Assembly: GCF_000019185.1 (NCBI RefSeq) | Contig: NC_010334.1 | Span: forward strand, 1,550,001-1,614,000 | Direction: 5' to 3' | Origin: Shewanella halifaxensis HAW-EB4 | GTDB taxonomy: Bacteria; Pseudomonadota; Gammaproteobacteria; Enterobacterales; Shewanellaceae | DNA: 64,000 nucleotides | Shown here: piece by piece, positions 35,780 through 43,363 of the stretch | How the letters are laid out: each line of letters begins with the position of its first letter | Numbering within the stretch: the first letter of the stretch is position 1 | Program-made: the position numbers and the translations under genes | Notes under the pieces: generated by a model | What the model was told of the DNA's origin: nothing | Database searches by the model: none | The model's input: the letters and a program-made list of their open reading frames with translations, nothing else

Positions 35780-36353
35780 GCTAAATAGACCTGTGTGCCC
35801 GCACCCTGATGCATTAGCTAGAGGAAACTATAAACACCCGGCGAATAAAGAGGCACTTAAGGCTGCTAACTCTGATAAATGTATGTATTGTGAAAGCAAA
35901 ATATCTCAAATTAGTTTTGCTGAAATTGAGCACTTCAAGCCAAAAGATAATGACAAATTCCCTCATTTAGAATTCGTCTGGGAAAATTTAGGCTACTCTT
36001 GCCAGAAATGTAATAACCAAAAGTCTAACAAATTTCATAATGATACCCCATACATAGATCCTTATCATGATGAACCTGCCAATTACTTTTATGCTGCAGG
36101 CACGTGGCTATTTGTTAAAAATGGTTGTGAAAGAGCAGATCTTTCAATACGTGATATTGGTTTAAACAGACCAGAGCTACTAGAGAAGCGTCTTGAAAAA
36201 ATAACAGAAATACAAAAAGCAATCACAGCATGTTATCGTACAGGTAATGTTAGTTTAAGAGACTTTGCACTAGCAGAATTAAGGAGAGAAGCAGAAACAA
36301 AAAAAGAATATTCTTTTTTTGTTAAAGCATTAATCAGTGCACATGCGGTATAG
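35772..36353 (+). CDS. ptuB: Septu-type HNH endonuclease PtuB
   Basis: The 193-residue protein carries an HNH nuclease domain at ~32-90: CMYCESKI, then IEHFKPKDNDKFPHLEFVWE, NLGYSCQKCNNQKSNKF and TPYIDPYHDEP. Two CxxC zinc pairs, the HxxP and the N/H of the HNH core are visible. This matches the TIGR02646-type proteins that serve as PtuB in Septu. It would be the DNA-cleaving effector controlled by PtuA, with which it shares an 8-bp overlap. An attC-like site begins 5 bp after its stop codon. Confidence 0.85.
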   Translation: MIKLNRPVCPHPDALARGNYKHPANKEALKAANSDKCMYCESKISQISFAEIEHFKPKDNDKFPHLEFVWENLGYSCQKCNNQKSNKFHNDTPYIDPYHDEPANYFYAAGTWLFVKNGCERADLSIRDIGLNRPELLEKRLEKITEIQKAITACYRTGNVSLRDFALAELRREAETKKEYSFFVKALISAHAV

Positions 36354-36358
36354 AAAAG

Positions 36359-36449
36359 ACATAACGAATTGCTTATACGGAAAATAACTGTTGGCTATCG
36401 CTAGTAAAAATAGCCAACCATTATTTTTTCAGCGACCAAGGCGTACTCA
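36359..36449 (+). other. attC-like integron recombination site after the Septu operon
   Basis: ACATAAC (R'') and GAATTGCTTATACGG (L'') are followed by a perfect 8-bp core stem, TTGGCTAT / ATAGCCAA, and end with AGCGACCAAGGCGTACT (L'/R', the last box diverged). It ends 3 bp before the stop codon of the duplicated integrase tail. Confidence 0.6.
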
Positions 36450-36451
36450 CC

Positions 36452-36632
36452 CTACTCCGTCATCTCACTTTTACCCAATAGCGTTGCTATTGGGTTTTTG
36501 GTGATGGCGTCGTCCAGGTGATCGGGGGCGAAGTGGGCGTAACGCATGGTGTCTTTGATATCGGAGTGGCCGAGTATCTGTTTCTTCACTTTATCGAAAA
36601 GAAGAATATTGCCGCCGTTCATCATAAAGTGG
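36452..36632 (-). pseudogene. Duplicated integrase 3' end, copy B
   Basis: The minus strand encodes HFMMNGGNIL, a short replaced segment (~7 residues), then QILGHSDIKDTMRYAHFAPD, HLDDAITKNP and IAALLGKSEMTE. Like copy A it begins at the FMMNGG region of the integrase and keeps the longer original C-terminus (GKSEMTE) that the full-length integrase has lost. Confidence 0.85.
36474..36499 (+). terminator. Plus-strand terminator within integrase copy B
   Basis: A perfect 9-bp stem, CCCAATAGC / GCTATTGGG, with a GTT loop and five Ts. It lies in the integrase-tail coding sequence and would terminate the Septu transcript. Confidence 0.8.
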
Positions 36633-37215
36633 TCGGCACCAAAGCTTTATTTCTTCTGTAAAAATCTGTATTTACGTGTTCTGGCGAGGTACGCCTACGC
36701 ACATTCGAATGAGGAACTGTATTTAATTGGTTTAGGCCTTCTCTGATAGAATAATTTCCTTTGCATGCTTCACTCAGATTTTCTAAGGCTCTATTTAGTT
36801 GATATGAATGCAAGGGTTTATGTTCTGAGTCAAACTCATAAATATCATTGACTATTTCATAAATTAAGTTTACGACCTGATATTGATGTGAGTAACATGA
36901 TATAAACGTATTTGTCTTTTGGGAACCGTATATAGTACGTGAAACAAGTAATTTACTTAGTTCTTTTGTGCAGTGTAATTCTCTAAAGGTACTTTCTAAA
37001 TGTGCACGTACGCGTAATAAATTAGTCTCTAATGCCTTGGAGTCTAATTTTTCGCATTCAATTATTTCCATAGAAGTGTTTATATTTTCAATTAATCTTT
37101 CAACAACTATATTTATGGTATCAGTACAGATAGTTCCTGGACCATCTTTTAAAGAAGCATCTGGATATATAGTTTTGTAAATAATTCTGGTATCTATGGA
37201 TACACCCTCTTCTTT
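36622..37215 (-). pseudogene. C-terminal part of the membrane cargo protein, after an amber codon
   Basis: The frame is open from directly after TAG 37216-37218 and reads KEEGVSIDTRIIYKTIYPDA, then SLKDGPGTICTDTINIVVER and onward to 36622. No ATG, GTG or TTG occurs before ATG 37071, yet the 48 codons upstream of it look fully coding and continue the frame of the preceding gene. The pattern (YKTIYPDAS...GP) fits the soluble half of TM-plus-coiled-coil prophage effector proteins. The last residues come from the junction with integrase copy B, so the natural end may also be missing. ATG 37071 would give a 149-residue product if used independently. Confidence 0.55.
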
Positions 37216-37773
37216 CTACTTTGAGCCATTTACGGTGTTTTTCCATTTTGCCTCTAGAGCAACTAGGTGCTCACTAAAGTGCTTATAGTGGGCGAGGTAC
37301 AAGTCAGTTTTATTTTTCTGTTGCGTCTCTAAAATTTGTTTCTCTGTGTTCTCTATTTGAACGTTAGCTTTTTCAATTTGTAATGCGGTCTGTTTAGTAC
37401 CGTGAATTCTGCCTGTTAACACAGCTAAAGGAATTGCTAGAGCTAGTAACCCTATGGGAAGTTGAGATATTAATAAGAATGTTATAAAACCTTGGGCTGA
37501 TAAATCAGGAGTTGATCCGGACCAGGCAAAAATACCAGTGCATATAAATAAAATTATGGGGATGAAGATACTAGCCCAAAATGGAGTCTGAAGTTCAAGC
37601 CCATCTTTGGGTTCGAAATGAGTAAAATAAAAAGGGAAAGAAGTATCAAGTGTGTCATCCGCAGGGAATCTTCTTTTAAGGTACCAGTAGAGAATGCTCA
37701 CCCCTATTATTATCATTGTTATTAATAATAACAGTTTTCCTATTTCTAAATAGAGCTCGTTGTTTTGTATCAC
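37216..37773 (-). CDS. Membrane and coiled-coil cargo protein (N-terminal part)
   Basis: The 185-residue product has three membrane segments (~8-30, ~65-85, ~95-120), then a coiled coil (~130-160, QIEKANVQIENTEKQILETQ) leading to LYLAHYKHFSEHLVALEAKW. It starts at ATG 37773 inside the integrase stop (4-bp overlap), so it is coupled to the integrase, and ends in TAG with open frame continuing for another 198 codons. Its architecture resembles two- or three-helix membrane effectors found as cargo in P2-type prophages. Either it is truncated by a nonsense mutation or the amber codon is sometimes read through. Confidence 0.6.
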   Translation of the reverse strand: MIQNNELYLEIGKLLLLITMIIIGVSILYWYLKRRFPADDTLDTSFPFYFTHFEPKDGLELQTPFWASIFIPIILFICTGIFAWSGSTPDLSAQGFITFLLISQLPIGLLALAIPLAVLTGRIHGTKQTALQIEKANVQIENTEKQILETQQKNKTDLYLAHYKHFSEHLVALEAKWKNTVNGSK

Positions 37774-38795
37774 TTCAGTAGTCCTGCTATTGGGTTTTTT
37801 GTGATTGCGTCGTCCAGGTGATCGGGTGCGAAGTGGGCGTAACGCATGGTGTCTTTGATATCGGAGTGGCCGAGTATCTGTTTTAGTACCAGAATGTTGC
37901 CGCCGTTCATCATAAAGTGGCTGGCAAATGTGTGGCGTAAAATGTGGGTCATCTGTCTGTCTGGGAAATTCAACTTAGTGCGTTTAATTGCACGTTCAAA
38001 TGACTTGCGGCAAGGTCTGAATAATGGGCCTCTTGCACGTGGTATCTTGTCGGCTAATTCTTTCGCTATTGGCACGGTTCGATTCTTCTTACCTTTGGTT
38101 TTAACAAAGGTGATGCGGTTGTGGGCTATTTGACTGCCGCGTAAACCTTCGGCCTCTGACCAGCGGCAACCTGTTGCTAAACAGATCAGCACAATCGTGG
38201 TGAGGTGTTCGTATTCGGCGTTAGCACATTCGGTTAGAACAATGGGGATCTCTTCTGGGTAGAGGAACGCCAGCTCGGTGTCTTCAATTTTAAATTGAGA
38301 TATGCCATCGAGTGGGTTGGGTAGCTTCCACTCGCCTAACTTTTTCAGCTCTGAGAAAACCGCATTGAGATAAGCATGCTCATGGTTAATGGTGTTGGGT
38401 TTAACCTTGTTCATCTTACCTTGAGCATCTTCAATTTCACCATCGAGGCGCATCTGGCGATAATTGGCAAAGTCATTCACGGTGATCTTGCTGGCAATCG
38501 GGTCGCCCATGCCATTGCAAATCAAATCCAGCTTTCGTAACCGCAGCTCTGGCTTAGTTAGTTGCTGGCCGTGAAGATCATGCCAGCGTTTGATTAACTC
38601 AGATAAACGGCGGTTATCAACCTTTTCACCTAACCAAGGTTTGTCATCGACCTTTTTCATGGTGAACAGCTCAAATGCAGTGGCTTCACCACGAGTGGCA
38701 AACTTCTTTCGAATGCGTTTACCCTCGCGGCCATTGGGATAGCATTCGCATAACCAAGGTTTATCGCTGCTGTCTTTTAGGTTACGGATGGTCAT
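37770..38795 (-). CDS. int: Phage tyrosine integrase
   Basis: The 341-residue tyrosine recombinase has an N-terminal arm-binding domain (WLCECYPNGREGKRIRKKFA), a core-binding domain (~65-165) and a catalytic domain with ATGCRWSEAEGLRGSQI (Arg I), KTKGKKNRTVPI (Lys), THILRHTFASHFM (HxxR), GHSD and RYAHF (Tyr nucleophile). It should integrate the prophage at the ssrA 3' end. The C-terminus (PIAGLLK) is shorter than in the two duplicated tails (PIAALLGKSEMTE), because the membrane cargo gene starts at its stop codon. It directly follows the BRCT gene and is likely in one minus-strand operon with cI. Confidence 0.9.
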   Translation of the reverse strand: MTIRNLKDSSDKPWLCECYPNGREGKRIRKKFATRGEATAFELFTMKKVDDKPWLGEKVDNRRLSELIKRWHDLHGQQLTKPELRLRKLDLICNGMGDPIASKITVNDFANYRQMRLDGEIEDAQGKMNKVKPNTINHEHAYLNAVFSELKKLGEWKLPNPLDGISQFKIEDTELAFLYPEEIPIVLTECANAEYEHLTTIVLICLATGCRWSEAEGLRGSQIAHNRITFVKTKGKKNRTVPIAKELADKIPRARGPLFRPCRKSFERAIKRTKLNFPDRQMTHILRHTFASHFMMNGGNILVLKQILGHSDIKDTMRYAHFAPDHLDDAITKNPIAGLLK

Positions 38796-39986
38796 TTAAA
38801 TAAATTTCAACCACTGTTCTTCAGATATGACATAAATCTCATGTCCTTTCTCTTTAAGTGACATAGCTGTTTCAATTTTTCGGCCATGGCTTAGATATTT
38901 CCAATCTCGGCTCGCTAGAGTACCAATGACTACAAACTGAGTAGAGAGCAACACACCTTTACTTGTAATAGCACCAAGACTTTGAGCTTTAGACTCTACA
39001 GTTTTACGGCTACCAGATTTAAACTTACCAGTGAAACAGAAACCAATATTGTCGTGTGGGATTTCGCTTATATCGTCAAAGCATTCGGTAGTGTTGTCTG
39101 TTACGTCACCGGTTTCGCAGAAACGATTACCTGTAACTTTCTGCACTGTTAGCAACAGGTCTTTCTTTTCGTCTTCGGTGATAATGCCATCTTCAAAAAT
39201 TTCACATAGTTTTGATGTAATGACACTAGCAGGCCACTTATCTAGGATTTGATGGTTTTCATCTAACCAAACGGCTAGCGTATCAATTTCTTTTTCGTTG
39301 ATTTCGTTATCAGCTGAAATTCCCTGAAGTAGACCAAGTAGTTGGTTTATCTGGTTATGGCTACCAGGTTCATTGAATCCGCGTACATCATTCACATCAT
39401 TTATTAAGCAGAACAAATCATCATGTTCATCTTCATCAATAATTCCATCCTCTAACACATCATTTAACACATCGACGATATCAACCATATCTGGATCATC
39501 TGAAACTTCGCCATGAGTTCTTAACCACAAATCGAGGAAGGCATGTTCGGCTGGCTTAAGTTTGCTATCGGCAGTGATCCCTAACAAAATGCCATGTAGT
39601 GAAGCAATTGCTTTTTCGATATTAGCAGCTTGATTAAAGCGGCCATACGGCTGGGCATCCTTGTTTAAAAGGGTATCATTTGGTTTTTGTTGCTTAGGTT
39701 TTATAGGGGTTCGGGATTCGATTAGAGTTAGTATTTGTTCGACTGTAGCTTGCGGGAGTTCACCTGTATCTGCAAAATGTACAAATTGAGATTTATCGAT
39801 AACGACTGAACCGCCTTCGCGAGCTTTATCTACTTTACTGGGGCCAGCGTTCTCACCAATACAAAGAATATGAAGGTTCTTGGTTACGTTTTTTTTGACC
39901 GATAGACCTACCAATTCAGCTTGTGTTTCTAACTCATTTCGTTCAACAGCGTTAAAACCAGTAAAACAAATCTCAAATGCTTTCAT
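38796..39986 (-). CDS. BRCT / TerB-like / BRCT protein, copy 2 (prophage)
   Basis: The 396-residue protein has the same architecture as the copy at 31167-32357: BRCT-like N-terminus, two acidic helical units (DVLEDGIIDEDEHDDLF; IFEDGIITEDEKKDLLL) and a LigA-like BRCT C-terminus (FCFTGKFKSGSRKTVESKAQ). The ATG at 39986 has AAGGG seven bases upstream; the in-frame TTG at 39992 is less likely. Placed between cI and int with almost no spacers, it is expressed with lysogeny genes, so a role during lysogeny (DNA-end recognition, exclusion, repair) is plausible. Confidence 0.78.
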   Translation of the reverse strand: MKAFEICFTGFNAVERNELETQAELVGLSVKKNVTKNLHILCIGENAGPSKVDKAREGGSVVIDKSQFVHFADTGELPQATVEQILTLIESRTPIKPKQQKPNDTLLNKDAQPYGRFNQAANIEKAIASLHGILLGITADSKLKPAEHAFLDLWLRTHGEVSDDPDMVDIVDVLNDVLEDGIIDEDEHDDLFCLINDVNDVRGFNEPGSHNQINQLLGLLQGISADNEINEKEIDTLAVWLDENHQILDKWPASVITSKLCEIFEDGIITEDEKKDLLLTVQKVTGNRFCETGDVTDNTTECFDDISEIPHDNIGFCFTGKFKSGSRKTVESKAQSLGAITSKGVLLSTQFVVIGTLASRDWKYLSHGRKIETAMSLKEKGHEIYVISEEQWLKFI

Positions 39987-40005
39987 AACCAATCCCTTTA
40001 ATTAC

Positions 40006-40695
40006 TTAAATGCTTTCTAAAATTGATACCACCTTGCCGTGGATTTTGGTCGTTTCTTCGTTGATCTGGTATTTCTCACCTTCATCATAGAAGTAGGTTT
40101 GGCCGTCCGGCAGCTGGCGAAGTTCACCTATCTGGTAGTTATTATTAACGCTGAACAGATAGCTTCCTTTTGTTACTACTTTCTCATTAGAGTTAATGAA
40201 CTTAATGTGGCCACTATCACGAACAGCAAAATCGTTCTCTAGTGAGATACCAAAGTATTTTATAAATGAATTGTCGACTGAAAATTTACTTTCAAATGCA
40301 AGAACACCATTTTCAATTGCGAATATTTTTACTGCCGGAAGTAAATGATTTTCGGCGGCAACAGTTACTGACCCATCTTTATATTCTGGCACTTTGCTTT
40401 TCGCAAATTTCATAACGTCTGGAATATCATCTTCACTGCTAAAGCATAAGTATTCCATTGGTACGCCTGTAGCTAAATGTATGCGAATCAATAACTCATA
40501 TGGGGTTGAGTTACGGGTTTGCCATGTCGCAATTGTTCCAGAAGTAATACCTAGTAGGGTGGCCAATTCAAGTCGGTTTTTTACCCCGAAAAGTCTGACC
40601 AATCGATCTACAAGGGTTCGGCCACCGTCATAAGTCGGAATTGTAGACAAAGGAATTCGAAATTTCGCATTGTTGACCTTGCTAAATGTTTGCAT
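40006..40695 (-). CDS. CI-type phage repressor
   Basis: The 229-residue protein has an N-terminal CI helix-turn-helix domain (GGRTLVDRLVRLFGVKNRLE, LATLLGITSGTIATWQTRNS) and a C-terminal S24-like half (~130-225) with NSFIKYFGISLENDFAV and KGSYLFSVNNNYQIGELRQL. This is the P2/K139/186-type lysogeny repressor layout. The catalytic Ser/Lys of self-cleaving repressors is not obvious, so induction may not use RecA-stimulated autocleavage. It is divergent from cox across an 84-bp switch region. Confidence 0.85.
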   Translation of the reverse strand: MQTFSKVNNAKFRIPLSTIPTYDGGRTLVDRLVRLFGVKNRLELATLLGITSGTIATWQTRNSTPYELLIRIHLATGVPMEYLCFSSEDDIPDVMKFAKSKVPEYKDGSVTVAAENHLLPAVKIFAIENGVLAFESKFSVDNSFIKYFGISLENDFAVRDSGHIKFINSNEKVVTKGSYLFSVNNNYQIGELRQLPDGQTYFYDEGEKYQINEETTKIHGKVVSILESI

Positions 40696-40779
40696 ATGAT
40701 CAATAATCCTCGCAGATGAAGTTTAACGCTCTGTAACTCCACATTACAGAAAGACACATAAATTCGAGGATATCATCAA
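40696..40779. promoter_or_regulatory. cI/cox divergent switch region
   Basis: Two nested inverted repeats sit between the divergent genes: ATCCTCG (40706-40712) with CGAGGAT (40765-40771), and CTGTAA (40731-40736) with TTACAG (40744-40749). They are likely CI and Cox operators over face-to-face or divergent promoters. Confidence 0.6.
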
Positions 40780-40986
40780 ATGAGCAATCTATCACTACAC
40801 ATTGACGCACCTTTCTTGTCATTTGAAGAGTATGCCCGCCGCACCGGGACGACAGTTGATAACGTCCGCTATCTCGTCCGTGAAGGACGCCTACCTATTC
40901 GCCCTAAATGCAGACCCCAAGAACGCCCATATATCAATATGTTGGCGTTAATGAAAGAAGCCTCTGAGCTTTGCTTAGTGAGCTAA
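40780..40986 (+). CDS. Cox-like regulator/excisionase
   Basis: The 68-residue protein resembles the P2 Cox/MerR-like winged helix: FEEYARRTGTTVDNVRYLVREG, then GRLPIRPKCRPQERPYINML. Cox proteins repress the lysogenic promoter and act as directionality factor for excision. It is the first gene of the rightward early operon. AATTCGAGGATATC upstream holds an operator half-site and an SD-like GAGG. Confidence 0.75.
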   Translation: MSNLSLHIDAPFLSFEEYARRTGTTVDNVRYLVREGRLPIRPKCRPQERPYINMLALMKEASELCLVS

Positions 40987-41054
40987 AACATTAACGTCGT
41001 CATTTGAGTGTTTTTATCTTCAATTGAAGATTAGCAAAATGGAGTTTTGCGTCT

Positions 41055-41597
41055 ATGTATGCCAATTCGAGCAACACACAGTATTCAAATGAGCAAGCTC
41101 ACCTAATCGGTGCACTGCGTCAGTTTGCAAATGACGAAGTAGTTAGTGATGTCGCCAAGTCTGCTGGAATGAAACGCCCACAGATGCTGCGCAATAAGTT
41201 GCTACCCGAGCAACCGCATCAGTTGACCGTGAGTGAGTTGGTGAAAATCACCAAGGCCAGCGGCAATCGTTGCATTGTTGATGGGGTGTTGTTGGAGCTT
41301 AACTGCGTTACATCGGTATCGCTGGGTGACTTAGCCAATGCAAGCAAAACCACGTTAACCGATAGAGCGCTGGACATTAATGCCAACACCGCACAGTTAG
41401 GTGCGCTGGCTTTAGATGTTAAAGCGACTAAGCGCGTAACCGAACGGATGCGCCATGAAACAGTAAGGCGTGCATCTTACGTGATGGCCGAACTTGCTAT
41501 TTTTGTGCATGACGTAGAGCAGAAGTTTCAAGCCATTCCGGTACTCACTGTTGCGAGCGATGCAATGCAAGCCATGCCCATGCCAGGGCTGATGTAG
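41055..41597 (+). CDS. Phage regulatory CII-family protein
   Basis: The 180-residue protein matches the phage regulatory CII family of P2/186/K139-like phages: SNEQAHLIGALRQFANDEVV, SDVAKSAGMKRPQMLRNKLL and HQLTVSELVKITKASGNRCI. CII of phage 186 activates the establishment of lysogeny. GGAG lies 10 nt upstream of the ATG. It belongs to the early rightward operon after cox. Confidence 0.8.
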   Translation: MYANSSNTQYSNEQAHLIGALRQFANDEVVSDVAKSAGMKRPQMLRNKLLPEQPHQLTVSELVKITKASGNRCIVDGVLLELNCVTSVSLGDLANASKTTLTDRALDINANTAQLGALALDVKATKRVTERMRHETVRRASYVMAELAIFVHDVEQKFQAIPVLTVASDAMQAMPMPGLM

Positions 41598-41609
41598 AAG
41601 GGGAATTAT

Positions 41610-42056
41610 ATGAATGCTCTAAAGCAAACAGCGCATGAATCTGTGCCCAGAATAGAAGCCGACTTACATATTGAAAAATCTGCCGCTAACGATATTGCAT
41701 CCCCGTCTAGTCAGCAGAGTATTGCCGCTGTGCGTTCAATGCTTGGGCGCAACCGCGCGGCCAGTCTATACAGCGGCCTTTCAAAGCAAAAAAAAGCCAT
41801 CATTTTATTTGGCGCCCGCCTAAAACCTAGTACCCACATTCATATTCCGCTTGAAAACATGACGTTTGATGAACAAGAGGCGGTGCGAATGTCGATGCTA
41901 GCCATTCGTGAATTAGTAAAAGAGATCAGCTCGGTTGGGCTGGGACGAGAGAAATTCATTACCGCAAAAGTTGAGACTCCAACAGAAGACAGTTTTTCAG
42001 ATCTGGCAGGTGAGCTGGCAAGTAATCAGGCCGCAATGGCTCAAGTTAGCTATTAA
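41610..42056 (+). CDS. Early phage protein of unknown function
   Basis: A 148-residue protein with an N-terminal polar stretch and a helical core (AVRSMLGRNRAASLYSGLSK, FDEQEAVRMSMLAIRELVKE). AGAAGGGGAA provides a good ribosome-binding site. No family is recognised with certainty. It lies 12 bp after the cII-like gene in the early operon. Confidence 0.6.
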   Translation: MNALKQTAHESVPRIEADLHIEKSAANDIASPSSQQSIAAVRSMLGRNRAASLYSGLSKQKKAIILFGARLKPSTHIHIPLENMTFDEQEAVRMSMLAIRELVKEISSVGLGREKFITAKVETPTEDSFSDLAGELASNQAAMAQVSY

Positions 42057-42135
42057 CAGGCACAAAAAAAGCCACTTCCGTTACAGCGGATGTGGCCGTG
42101 TCGACTCAATCAATAGATTTTCAAGGATTTACATT

Positions 42136-42375
42136 ATGAAACCGACAAAACAGAGTTTAACAACAGATGATGCTATTCGCAATGAAGCAAATAGAGTCAT
42201 TACCGCTTTAAACCATTCCAACTACCCCATTGAGCCGATAGTGGCCGAGTCAGTGATCGAATCTTTGGTGGCCATCGCCGAAAAGCTTGACCTCGCTATC
42301 GCCAAAACACTCCGCGTTCGTTTGGTTGCCATTCGCAACAATATTCACGTTAACCAAATTCAACAGGCGGCTTGA
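42136..42375 (+). CDS. Small early phage protein
   Basis: A 79-residue mostly helical protein (MKPTKQSLTTDDAIRNEANR...LAIAKTLRVRLVAIRNNI). AAGGATTTA precedes ATG 42136; the longer upstream frame overlaps the previous gene and is not used. A hairpin (GCCACTTCCG-CGGATGTGGC, imperfect) sits at ~42070-42095 between the two genes. Function unknown. Confidence 0.5.
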   Translation: MKPTKQSLTTDDAIRNEANRVITALNHSNYPIEPIVAESVIESLVAIAEKLDLAIAKTLRVRLVAIRNNIHVNQIQQAA

Positions 42376-42376
42376 T

Positions 42377-42682
42377 ATGACTCATTCAAATAACGTGGCT
42401 CATTCAGTGCCAGCAGCCAACACCCCCGCTTTTGATCTTAGCAATCCACAGCATTTAGCCATGCGCAAATTGATGGCGGATATTCATATCCATCATGTGC
42501 AGGCATTGGCTGAGAATTTGTTAACTACTGCTGCGAAGTATCGCGGAATGGTAATCGGGCTAAAAAAGGTCGCGTTGTACGTGTTGCATGACGAGTCGCT
42601 ATTTTGGTTGTGCTTTGAGTTGGAATCCGCGCTAGAAGCGTTTGAAGAACTTAATCAAATTCAAGCGAGGGCTGCAGCATGA
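42377..42682 (+). CDS. Small early phage protein
   Basis: A 101-residue helical protein (HLAMRKLMADIHIHHVQALA...LFWLCFELESALEAFEELNQ). ATG 42377 lies 1 bp after the preceding stop codon, suggesting translational coupling. The longer frame from 42287 overlaps the upstream gene. No family recognised. Confidence 0.55.
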   Translation: MTHSNNVAHSVPAANTPAFDLSNPQHLAMRKLMADIHIHHVQALAENLLTTAAKYRGMVIGLKKVALYVLHDESLFWLCFELESALEAFEELNQIQARAAA

Positions 42683-42879
42683 GCGCATTAACTGAATCTA
42701 TCAATAACCAAAACTTCAATATTCGCACTGCATTTTTAAATCGCACCTTAGGCAATGCCAGCCGTCCACCAAAAGTGACCGCAGAAGACCGACGTGCCAA
42801 AGCGTGTCGCCGTCGCATTGAGGATTTCCAAATGGCACGTGAGTTAGGCGTGAGTTTGAATGAGTTGGAGGCGGTATGA
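42679..42879 (+). CDS. Small basic early phage protein
   Basis: A 66-residue Arg/Lys-rich protein (KVTAEDRRAKACRRRIEDFQ, MARELGVSLNELEAV) that could bind nucleic acid. It overlaps both neighbours by 4 bp (ATGA), so the operon is tightly coupled. Confidence 0.55.
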   Translation: MSALTESINNQNFNIRTAFLNRTLGNASRPPKVTAEDRRAKACRRRIEDFQMARELGVSLNELEAV

Positions 42880-43112
42880 GACTCCTTAATGTTGAGATAA
42901 GCGAAGTTGAGAAGTTAACCCTGTTTGCCATCACCTGCTTTATGTGTGATGAGAAATTTTACGTGACCACAGCTAGCACCGTCGAGGAGGCAGTAGATAA
43001 AGCGGCCGCTGTAGGTTGGCACGGTTACGAAACTATCGATGAGGTCTGTTCAACGGCCTGCCCTAAGTGCATCGCCAATGCAAAGCAAGATGAAGCGGAG
43101 CGGTTAGTATGA
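42876..43112 (+). CDS. Small zinc-finger-like early phage protein
   Basis: A 78-residue protein with CFMC near residue 22 and CPKC near residue 64, a spaced pair of CxxC motifs that could hold one zinc ion. ATGA overlaps at both ends keep it within the early operon. Function unknown. Confidence 0.55.
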   Translation: MRLLNVEISEVEKLTLFAITCFMCDEKFYVTTASTVEEAVDKAAAVGWHGYETIDEVCSTACPKCIANAKQDEAERLV

Positions 43113-43363
43113 GCAACGCAGCATTCCAGCACTTACTAAAACACTTTCGTAGCAATAAGCAGTCACTCGTTAGAGAGATCCAAACACTTATCGATAACGA
43201 CGGTTTAATTGATAACAGCAACTTGATTGCCATCGCTAAATATTCAGGTGCACTTGATTGCCTGTATTGGCAAGCGCTGGGTAATGAGCTTACCAACCTA
43301 GCCAAAGGCATTCGGCGCACGTTGGCAAAAGCGCGGGTACATCATGGGTTTGAGGGCTTGTAA
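43109..43363 (+). CDS. Small early phage protein upstream of gene A
   Basis: An 84-residue helical protein (SNAAFQHLLKHFRSNKQSLV...IAKYSGALDCLYWQALGNEL) with a basic C-terminus. Overlaps the previous gene by 4 bp and the replication gene by 1 bp. Not assigned to a family. Confidence 0.55.
   Translation: MSNAAFQHLLKHFRSNKQSLVREIQTLIDNDGLIDNSNLIAIAKYSGALDCLYWQALGNELTNLAKGIRRTLAKARVHHGFEGL

Noticed and set aside
34532..36353. Retron with PtuAB effector
   Set aside because: No reverse transcriptase or msr/msd-like RNA lies next to the ATPase/HNH pair; flanks are integrase fragments and an attC-like site.
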